From Candidatus Cloacimonadota bacterium (GTDB taxonomy: Bacteria; Cloacimonadota; Cloacimonadia; Cloacimonadales; Cloacimonadaceae), in contig JAAYQD010000100.1 of the NCBI GenBank assembly GCA_012519465.1, forward strand, positions 1 through 5,149: a stretch of 5,149 nucleotides of DNA, written 5' to 3'. Shown piece by piece: positions 1 to 4,684 of this stretch (positions within the stretch are counted from its first letter, which is position 1; every line of letters starts with the position of its first letter). The position numbers were made by a program, and so were the translations under genes. Under the pieces are notes generated by a model. It was not told the DNA's origin. It ran no database searches and worked only from the letters and a program-made list of their open reading frames with translations.

Positions 1-330
1 CTTGATCAGCTCTTTGTGCATGGCAAATATCTCCTGCTTTTGCGCCTCCAGATTGATCCAGATGAGGCGTGGATTGGAGGAGGGAAACAGCTCTATCCCC
101 TTCGCTGCCATGGAAATGGGCTCCCAAGTGTTGGATAGCTCTTCCACAATCTCTGCCACTTCCGGGATTCTTTCCACAGCTACATCGCCCAAAAAGAGCA
201 GGGTGAGATGCAGGTTGTGCCCCGCTGTCCAATTCACACCCCTGATGCCGGAAAAGCCCAACAGAGCACGCATCAGGGGTTGCCTGAGCGGCTTGGGCAG
301 TTCCAAGGCAATAAAGCAGCGTTGGGTCAT
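1..330 (-). CDS. thpR: RNA 2',3'-cyclic phosphodiesterase (ThpR/LigT family), N-terminal 110 codons, 3' end outside window
   Basis: The family hydrolyses 2',3'-cyclic phosphate ends of RNA to 2'-phosphates and belongs to the 2H phosphoesterases, which use two HxTx motifs. The reverse strand reads open from an ATG at 330-328 to the window edge. It starts MTQRCFIALELP, the usual beta-strand opening of this family, and carries the first catalytic motif as NLHLTLLFLG (H41, T43) after W34. The second HxT motif would lie about 80 residues further on, beyond the window, so catalytic completeness cannot be checked. The start is 4 bp after the stop of the adenosine-specific kinase gene. An AAGGA stretch overlaps that stop but sits only about 1 nt from the ATG, too close for a standard site, and no alternative upstream start exists, so translational coupling is likely. 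Family assignment is strong; the cellular substrate is unknown in most bacteria. Confidence 0.9.
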   Translation of the reverse strand, partial: MTQRCFIALELPKPLRQPLMRALLGFSGIRGVNWTAGHNLHLTLLFLGDVAVERIPEVAEIVEELSNTWEPISMAAKGIELFPSSNPRLIWINLEAQKQEIFAMHKELIK

Positions 331-334
331 TTCC

Positions 335-817
335 TTAACGCTTGTAGCCGATATCCAGGAGGAACTTTTTGCGGTGGGAGATATCCGTATCCAGCTCTAT
401 TCCCTGGGGGGAAGAACCGTCTATCACGCCCAGGATGCCGCGTCCTTGCTCGCTTTGGGCCACAATCACCTGCACGGGATTGGCTGTGGCACAAAAGATC
501 TGCACCACCTCACGGCAATCCTTCACAGCCGGCAATACGTTGATGGGAAAGGCTCCCCGCATGATAATCATAAAGCTGTGCCCCGCTCCCAGGCTCAGCA
601 TATTCTCCACCGCCAGCTCGATAAGCTCGTTATCTGTGCCATCTTTGCGGATCAAACAAGGACCGGATGCCTCACAGAATGCCAAACCAAACTGGATGCC
701 GGGAACGCTGTTGACCATCGCTTCATAGAGGTCTTCCACCGTCTTGATAAAATGGCTTTGACCCAAAATGATATTGGTATCTTCGGGAAATTTGAGCTGA
801 ATAAGCTTGAGTTCCAT
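335..817 (-). CDS. Adenosine-specific kinase family protein (DUF355/COG1839), 160 aa
   Basis: I recognise this as the small family named adenosine-specific kinase after the Pyrobaculum aerophilum protein, common in archaea and scattered among anaerobic bacteria. Its proposed role is phosphorylation of adenosine, though the physiological reaction is thinly supported. The 160-residue length is usual for the family. Conserved blocks are FGLAFCEASGPCLIR (residues 43-57), GAGHSFMIIMRGAFPINVL (77-95), IFCATANPVQVIVA (107-120) and GRGILGVIDGSSPQGIE (125-141). No membrane segment or signal peptide is present, so it is cytosolic. The frame extends 16 codons further upstream, but the ATG at 817 has an AGAGG site 8 nt before it and gives the family-typical start MELKLIQLKF. 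thpR follows after 4 bp, suggesting a two-gene operon. Family membership is sure; the function is inherited from the family name only. Confidence 0.92.
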   Translation of the reverse strand: MELKLIQLKFPEDTNIILGQSHFIKTVEDLYEAMVNSVPGIQFGLAFCEASGPCLIRKDGTDNELIELAVENMLSLGAGHSFMIIMRGAFPINVLPAVKDCREVVQIFCATANPVQVIVAQSEQGRGILGVIDGSSPQGIELDTDISHRKKFLLDIGYKR

Positions 818-917
818 GCTGCAAACCTCTTTTGTGTGTATTAAAGTGTTTATGCATAAAATCAAAGATGGCTCTGGGCGTCAAGCAAAACTTTGAAGCC
901 CTTCCCAGGCAAGGTGT
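818..917 (-). promoter_or_regulatory. Intergenic stretch upstream of the kinase gene, with possible -35 and imperfect hairpin
   Basis: Reading the minus strand, TTGACG (884-879) is a good -35 match, but the best -10-like hexamer (TATGCA, 858-853) is 20 nt away, so any promoter is weak or differently spaced. An imperfect inverted repeat overlaps it: GGGC 876-879 with GCCC 898-901, and TCAA 881-884 with TTGA 893-896, broken by one mismatch. It has no T-run on either strand, so it is not a convincing terminator for the membrane-protein gene that ends at 918. The kinase and thpR could therefore be read from their own promoter or by read-through. Confidence 0.25.
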
Positions 918-1346
918 TTAGGAGCTTGTGCTGATCGCCTTGGGGAGCCCCCATTTGTGGATGATGAGGATGAATAGCGACCAAAATGCATACAGGCTCA
1001 GCCAGCTATGGGTGGCCAAAAGCAGCACCTGCGGCAAGGGAACCTGCCCCACAGAGCGGTGCAGCAGATACAACACGATGGCATAAACAGCCACCACCGC
1101 CCCAAAAGCGTGCACGGCTATCATGGCTGCCAGAAAGCGGATTGTCCTTTCCTCTTGGATCAGCTTGGAAAAACGGATGCCCAGGCGCTGCCGGATAAAC
1201 CACAGACTGAGGATAAACAGGGCAAACAGTAGCAAAATCACCTCTGCAGATACGCCTCTGCTCACAATTGGCAAGAGCAGTAGCAACACAAAAAACACCA
1301 CGCTGCAGATCAGGGTGTAGAGGGCTTCCTTTTGATGTAAAGACAT
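918..1346 (-). CDS. Small four-helix integral membrane protein of unknown function, 142 aa
   Basis: No confident family is recognised. Four hydrophobic segments are visible at about residues 9-28, 32-52, 70-95 and 105-129. The loop between helices 2 and 3 is rich in basic residues (RQRLGIRFSKLIQEERTIR), while loops 1 and 3 are short with few charges. The positive-inside rule therefore puts both termini and the middle loop in the cytoplasm. The order of two helices, a charged EER-containing loop, then two helices loosely resembles DUF2178-type membrane proteins; this is a hint only. The start at 1346 is preferred over one 15 codons upstream because AAGGAG lies 7 nt before it and because the longer version would run back to the edge of a terminator hairpin. 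The gene lies downstream of a lipoprotein gene in the same direction but is separated from it by that terminator. About 100 bp lie between it and the kinase gene. Confidence 0.8.
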   Translation of the reverse strand: MSLHQKEALYTLICSVVFFVLLLLLPIVSRGVSAEVILLLFALFILSLWFIRQRLGIRFSKLIQEERTIRFLAAMIAVHAFGAVVAVYAIVLYLLHRSVGQVPLPQVLLLATHSWLSLYAFWSLFILIIHKWGLPKAISTSS

Positions 1347-1376
1347 TTTGAATCTCCTTATATAATCATATCCAGC

Positions 1377-1409
1377 AAAAAGGCTGCTCACGATAAGGGT
1401 AAACAGCCC
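1377..1409 (-). terminator. Rho-independent terminator after lipoprotein gene 1
   Basis: In minus-strand RNA, GGCUG (1408-1404) pairs with CAGCC (1386-1382). The stem extends to about 10 pairs with G-U wobbles and closes a 9-nt loop at 1391-1399. It is followed by a run of five T (1381-1377). It sits 34 nt after the stop codon at 1444. Its arms and flanks resemble the terminator of the second lipoprotein gene: GGCTGCTCA and CAGCCCAAG are shared exactly. Confidence 0.65.
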
Positions 1410-1428
1410 AAGACGGTGTTTGTGTCAA
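1400..1428 (-). promoter_or_regulatory. Candidate promoter for the membrane-protein gene
   Basis: A perfect TTGACA (1428-1423) is followed after 17 nt by a poor -10 candidate, TGTTTA (1405-1400). The -10 would lie inside the upstream arm of the lipoprotein-gene terminator. A promoter here would place transcription start about 45-50 nt before the ATG at 1346 and explain how the gene is expressed despite the terminator. The -35 hexamer belongs to the TTGACACAA motif also found at 2341-2333 (minus) and 3422-3430 (plus). Support is the -35 match and position; the -10 is weak. Confidence 0.3.
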
Positions 1429-1443
1429 TGGTTTTCAGCGTTT

Positions 1444-2208
1444 CTATCTGCCTTGCTTCAATAATCTTTCCTTCATCACAAATAGTGAGGGCTCGTGCCC
1501 CTCCTCATCCTCAATTTCATACACATTATCCGCTGTCACACAGCATAAGATGTTGTTTTTATATTGTGAGAAATTAAACTGATACACACCCACAAAGTAG
1601 CTACTAACTTGCTCCATATAAAGATCATTGGCAGGGATGGTGAAATAGCGTGCAGAAGGAGATAGAGGATAATCTCTTAATTGACTTTCATTATAATGAT
1701 TGGTGTCAGCCGTCAGAATCTGCACATGACTGTTTCTGGAGAGATTCCATTTTACTGTGATATCTTTGCTCCAGTCTGGATTGTCTGGGAAAGAGGTGAT
1801 TTGAGGAATTGCGGCAAGCCTTACATTCTTTTCAAAGAGCACTTCATCCTGTCTCTTCAAGATCACTTTAACATCGGATGGGGGAGGCATTTCAATGGGA
1901 CCAAAGTATAAGCTGTTGCTAAAAATGGGATGGGGTTCATAAGGCAGGGAGTTTCCATTTACGGTCAGGCTATAAGTATCGTCCAAATCCAGCGTTGCCC
2001 CACGGCGATCCACATCCACACTCAGTTCCATCATGCCATTCTCCAGATTCTCAATATCTACAAACAGCCTCCAATCAAACTGGCTCAAAAACTGTGTAAT
2101 CTCGGATATCTCTGTAAAATGATAGGGATTCTCTTCCTTATCCTTGCTGCAAGATAGCACCAAAAACAATGAGGCTATCAACACTAAAATATAGATTCTG
2201 CGCTTCAT
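1444..2208 (-). CDS. Predicted lipoprotein of unknown function, 254 aa (paralogue 1)
   Basis: The N-terminus MKRRIYILVL, a hydrophobic stretch and LVLSC form a clear lipoprotein signal peptide, with lipidated Cys20 followed by SKDKEE. The mature protein of about 235 residues faces the periplasm or outer surface; Ser at +2 would fit outer-membrane sorting by the E. coli rule. No known domain is recognised. Alternating beta-rich stretches (DTYSLTVNG around 77-85, VKVILKR 113-119, VKWNLSRNSHVQIL 152-165, FNFSQYKNNIL 211-221) suggest beta-sandwich folding, as inference. It is a clear paralogue of the lipoprotein encoded just upstream: residues 137-165 match that protein at 18 of 29 positions. The C-terminal 25 residues are not shared and are charged. 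The start is fixed by AAGGAGG 7 nt upstream and by the signal peptide. It has its own terminator. The coding region is notably AT-rich. Confidence 0.88.
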   Translation of the reverse strand: MKRRIYILVLIASLFLVLSCSKDKEENPYHFTEISEITQFLSQFDWRLFVDIENLENGMMELSVDVDRRGATLDLDDTYSLTVNGNSLPYEPHPIFSNSLYFGPIEMPPPSDVKVILKRQDEVLFEKNVRLAAIPQITSFPDNPDWSKDITVKWNLSRNSHVQILTADTNHYNESQLRDYPLSPSARYFTIPANDLYMEQVSSYFVGVYQFNFSQYKNNILCCVTADNVYEIEDEEGHEPSLFVMKERLLKQGR

Positions 2209-2255
2209 CGGTAATCCTCCTTGGGTGATTACTTGGTTTTTTATTTATTCTCATG

Positions 2256-2272
2256 TGGCATGCCATGGCCAT
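2256..2272. repeat. Cluster of overlapping short palindromes upstream of lipoprotein gene 1
   Basis: Three perfect palindromes overlap here: TGGCATGCCA (2256-2265), GCCATGGC (2262-2269) and ATGGCCAT (2265-2272). They lie about 48 nt upstream of the ATG at 2208, inside the probable untranslated leader or promoter zone. They could be an operator for a dimeric regulator or could form a small RNA hairpin. Short palindromes also arise by chance, so function is only suggested by position. Confidence 0.25.
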
Positions 2273-2310
2273 CGTTTATTTACCTTCCAAGCAAAGTCAA
2301 GTGGCTTTTT

Positions 2311-2341
2311 ACAATATTTTCACATCCGTCAATTGTGTCAA
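2311..2341 (-). promoter_or_regulatory. Candidate promoter for lipoprotein gene 1
   Basis: TTGACA (2341-2336), within the recurring TTGACACAA motif, is followed after a 19-nt spacer by TATTGT (2316-2311), a 4-of-6 match to TATAAT. The spacer is longer than ideal. It would start transcription about 95-100 nt before the ATG at 2208, downstream of the terminator of the preceding gene, which is the right place for an independent promoter. A second TTGACT lies at about 2301-2296 with no good -10 partner. Confidence 0.3.
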
Positions 2342-2385
2342 GTTTTTAATCCACAACCGGGCTGCATGGCAAGCAATTCAAAGCC

Positions 2386-2418
2386 AAAAAGGGCTGCTCA
2401 TCGTGAAACAAGCAGCCC
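2386..2418 (-). terminator. Rho-independent terminator after lipoprotein gene 2
   Basis: A perfect 8-bp inverted repeat, GGGCTGCT (2391-2398) and AGCAGCCC (2411-2418), closes a 12-nt loop. Read on the minus strand it is followed directly by five T (2390-2386). It starts 44 nt after the stop codon of the gene ending at 2463. A further copy of one arm, GGGCTGC at 2359-2365, lies about 25 nt beyond. The element closely resembles the terminator at 1377-1409. Confidence 0.8.
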
Positions 2419-2462
2419 AAGGAGGAGATTATTATAAGCGTTATTTATTGTTTCTCTATACC

Positions 2463-3239
2463 TTACCTTATTATATTTTCCAGTATCTTGCCGCCTCTCA
2501 GGATGTCCGGCCTTCTCTGGTTGTCTTTGTATTTTTCTTCAATGGTCATGGATATCAACACATTGTTTTTGTATTCTATGAAGTTCATTTGGATCACACT
2601 CATATAGTATTCCATGATATTGGGCAGATAGAGCTCGCCCGCAGGAATGGTATAGGAACGTGCAGCGGGATTGAGGAAGTAGGTTTTATCCTTGTCTTGC
2701 CCGCCGGCAAAAGTTCCGGCATTCAATATCTGCACGTGGCTATCTTTGGAAAGCGTCCAATTGACGTTTATGCTCTGATTCCAGTTTGGATTGGAGGGGA
2801 AATTGGTGATATTGGAAAACGCAGCCAAGTTTACCGTCTTATCAAAAATCAAGTTGTTGTTTCTCTTGAATATCACATCAATGGTGGATACGGCGGGAGT
2901 GCTGAAAGGATCGAACATAAACCATCCGTATTCTTCCAACAGGGCTTTGTTGTATTTTACGTTGGTTCCATTAATTGATAGGGAAAATGTGTCGTTGGGA
3001 TTCAGGGTGCCGCCATTATAATGGGCATCGAATACGATCTGTATATCGCTTTTGGCACCCCAATCAATATCCCAGCCATCCACTGCCAAGAGCATAAACA
3101 TCCAATCATGTTGCTCCAAATACTCATCCAGGGCAGCTTCACTGGAAAATTGGAATGGTTTGTCGTCCTTATCCTTGCTACAGGACGCCAGCATAAATAA
3201 GGCGGCCATTAGCACCAGTATATAGGCTAAGTACTTCAT
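2463..3239 (-). CDS. Predicted lipoprotein of unknown function, 258 aa (paralogue 2)
   Basis: The signal peptide MKYLAYILVLMAALFMLASC places the lipidated residue at Cys20, followed by SKDKDD, nearly the same as in paralogue 1. The mature chain of about 238 residues has no recognised domain. The segments shared with paralogue 1, in order, are GGTLNPNDTFSLSING (76-91), ITNFPSNPNW (144-153), WTLSKDSHVQIL (161-172), ARSYTIPAGELYL (183-195) and EYKNNVL (212-218). A Trp-rich part near residues 46-60 (HDWMFMLLAVDGWDIDW) is only partly shared. The frame extends 19 codons upstream, but the ATG at 3239 has GGAGG 6 nt before it and begins the signal peptide exactly, so it is chosen. The gene is followed by its own terminator, and its upstream region is shared with the divergent acyl-CoA dehydrogenase gene. 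Function is unknown; an envelope or surface role is inferred. Confidence 0.88.
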   Translation of the reverse strand: MKYLAYILVLMAALFMLASCSKDKDDKPFQFSSEAALDEYLEQHDWMFMLLAVDGWDIDWGAKSDIQIVFDAHYNGGTLNPNDTFSLSINGTNVKYNKALLEEYGWFMFDPFSTPAVSTIDVIFKRNNNLIFDKTVNLAAFSNITNFPSNPNWNQSINVNWTLSKDSHVQILNAGTFAGGQDKDKTYFLNPAARSYTIPAGELYLPNIMEYYMSVIQMNFIEYKNNVLISMTIEEKYKDNQRRPDILRGGKILENIIR

Positions 3240-3491
3240 TTGTAACCTCCTTGTGGGGTTGTTTGTTACGAGTGACAAGTAAGTATTAGTACACAATTCA
3301 TATTACACTTATAAGATATAGTGGAAAGACAATATAGGCAAGTGGTTTAATTTTATATCCGCTGTACAGATCATCCAAGAGCCTCCAAACACACATTTTG
3401 GAAGCGAGCAAGAAAATTCTATTGACACAAAGCCGCCCCTCCAAATAGGCTTATCATTTGCTATGTGAATATGATTTCAAGGAGTTATAAT
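3240..3491. promoter_or_regulatory. Divergent intergenic region between lipoprotein gene 2 and the acyl-CoA dehydrogenase
   Basis: This region of about 250 bp must hold promoters in both directions. Its left half (about 3300-3360) is AT-rich; on the minus strand TATAAG (about 3317-3312) and TGTAAT are possible -10 boxes for the lipoprotein gene, but no well-spaced -35 is visible. An imperfect hairpin lies at 3381-3405: TCCAAA 3384-3389 with TTTGGA 3397-3402, plus two outer GC pairs after a mismatch. It has no T-run on either strand and ends 16 nt before the plus-strand TTGACA. No small gene or structured RNA family is recognised. Confidence 0.4.
3422..3451 (+). promoter_or_regulatory. Candidate promoter for the acyl-CoA dehydrogenase gene
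   Basis: TTGACA (3422-3427) is a perfect -35 and is part of the TTGACACAA motif. The best hexamer at legal spacing is TAGGCT (3446-3451, 18-nt spacer), only a 3-of-6 match. A better -10-like TATCAT (3452-3457) is 24 nt away. Transcription would begin about 30-35 nt before the ATG at 3492. The -35 is convincing; the -10 is not. Confidence 0.35.
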
Positions 3492-4637
3492 ATGGATTAT
3501 TTCCTTACTGAAGACCAAATCGAAATGCGGGATATCGCAGCCCGCATCGCCAACGAGATTATGAAACCACTGTCCGAAAAGTATGATGAAGAGGGGATTT
3601 TCCCCTGGGACGTGGTGGAAGTGATGAAACAAAGTGACCTCTTTGCCATCCTGATTCCCGAAGAATATGATGGGATCAGCGGCAAGGTGACGGATTTGGC
3701 AATCGTTACCGAAGAGCTCTGCGCCGTGGATGCCGGTATTGCCCTGGCTTATGGCGCCACCGGTTTGGGTATGTATCCCATTTTGATAGCCGGCTCCGAA
3801 GAGCAAAAGCAGCACTATCTTTCCCAAATAGCCGCCGGTGAACAATTGGCAGCCTTTGCCCTCACCGAAGCCAATGCCGGGTCAGACGCCGGTGCCATCG
3901 AAACCACCGCCCGCAAAGACGGGGACAATTACATCCTCAACGGCACCAAACAGTGGATCACAAACGGCGGAGAAGCCGGCATTTACACAGTTTTTGCCAT
4001 GACGGATAAAACCCGCGGAGCACGTGGCTGCTCCTGCTTTATCGTGGAAAAGGATACCCCCGGCTTTAGCTTTGGCAAAAAGGAAAACAAGATGGGCATC
4101 CGCGCCTCCGCCACCCGCGAGCTGATCTTTGAAGATTGCGTGGTTCCCGCCGCCAACATGGTGGGCAGGGAAGGCACGGGCTTTATCACAGCCATGAAGG
4201 TGTTCGACAAATCCCGTCCCATGGTGGGCGCCCAAGCCGTGGGCATCGCCCGTGGTGCCTTTGAAGCATCCGTGCGCTATGCCAAAGAGCGCGTCCAATT
4301 TGGCAAACCCATCGCCTCCTTCCAGGCTGTCCAATTTATGCTTGCCGATATGGCAACCGAGATTGAAGCCGCCCGCGCCTTGGTCTTGCAAACCGCCCGC
4401 ATGGTGGATAGCGGTGCCAAAAACTATGCCAAAGAATCCGCCATGTGCAAATACTATGCCTCAGACGTAGCCATGAAGGTGACCACAGACGCCGTGCAAA
4501 TCCTTGGTGGATACGGCTATATGAAGGAATATCCCGTGGAAAAGATGATGCGCGACGCCAAAATCCTCCAGATATATGAAGGAACCAACCAAATCCAACG
4601 CGGCATCGTTGCCAACAACCTCTTAAAAGAATTCTAA
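3492..4637 (+). CDS. Acyl-CoA dehydrogenase, FAD-dependent, 381 aa
   Basis: The enzyme oxidises an acyl-CoA to the trans-2-enoyl-CoA and normally passes electrons to an electron-transfer flavoprotein. The full three-domain family layout is present: a helical N-terminal domain (about 1-120), a beta middle domain with ALTEANAGSD (123-132) and QWITNGG (154-160), and a helical C-terminal domain with RVQFGK (267-272), QILGGYGYMKEYP (336-348) and RDAK (354-357). The catalytic base is Glu363 in IYEGTNQIQ, the position used by short-chain, medium-chain and butyryl-CoA enzymes, not the isovaleryl or long-chain location. The 381-residue length is typical for short-chain types. Chain length preference cannot be read from sequence here. 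The frame opens 9 codons earlier, but the ATG at 3492 has AAGGAG 7 nt upstream and gives the family start MDYFLTEDQIEMRD. It is apparently monocistronic, with a terminator 15 nt after the stop and no EtfAB genes in view. Confidence 0.96.
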   Translation: MDYFLTEDQIEMRDIAARIANEIMKPLSEKYDEEGIFPWDVVEVMKQSDLFAILIPEEYDGISGKVTDLAIVTEELCAVDAGIALAYGATGLGMYPILIAGSEEQKQHYLSQIAAGEQLAAFALTEANAGSDAGAIETTARKDGDNYILNGTKQWITNGGEAGIYTVFAMTDKTRGARGCSCFIVEKDTPGFSFGKKENKMGIRASATRELIFEDCVVPAANMVGREGTGFITAMKVFDKSRPMVGAQAVGIARGAFEASVRYAKERVQFGKPIASFQAVQFMLADMATEIEAARALVLQTARMVDSGAKNYAKESAMCKYYASDVAMKVTTDAVQILGGYGYMKEYPVEKMMRDAKILQIYEGTNQIQRGIVANNLLKEF

Positions 4638-4652
4638 AGAATAACAGTAATG

Positions 4653-4679
4653 GGGGAGCCTCCCGCGCTCCCCTTTTTT
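4653..4679 (+). terminator. Rho-independent terminator after the acyl-CoA dehydrogenase gene
   Basis: GGGGAGC (4653-4659) pairs perfectly with GCTCCCC (4667-4673) around a 7-nt loop, followed by six T (4674-4679). It begins 15 nt after the TAA at 4635-4637. This is the strongest terminator in the window. Its T-run ends only 5 bp before the queH start codon. Confidence 0.9.
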
Positions 4680-4684
4680 GCCCT

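Noticed and set aside
2..844. Long plus-strand open frame of 280 codons at the left edge
   Set aside because: It lies opposite thpR and the adenosine-specific kinase, both recognised by conserved motifs and with sensible starts. Its translation has no family character and no ribosome binding site.
1347..1391. 15-codon upstream extension of the membrane protein
   Set aside because: It begins inside the terminator hairpin, lacks its own ribosome site, and the inner ATG has AAGGAG at 7 nt.
1377..2418. The paired hairpin repeats as part of a CRISPR or insertion element
   Set aside because: Only two copies about 1 kb apart exist, each placed right after a stop codon with a T-run, which is explained by terminators. 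No transposase or regular spacing is present.
2253..2978. Plus-strand open frame of 241 codons over lipoprotein gene 2
   Set aside because: The minus strand encodes a protein with signal peptide, lipobox, strong ribosome site and a paralogue. The antisense frame starts without a ribosome site and crosses the terminator.
3486..3491. Perfect TATAAT immediately before the dehydrogenase start codon
   Set aside because: It lies between the Shine-Dalgarno site and the ATG, so transcription from it would begin inside the coding region. It is simply the AT-rich spacer.
3882..4391. Minus-strand open frame of 169 codons inside the dehydrogenase gene
   Set aside because: It is a Gly/His/Ala-rich shadow of a codon-biased gene whose plus-strand product is unambiguous.
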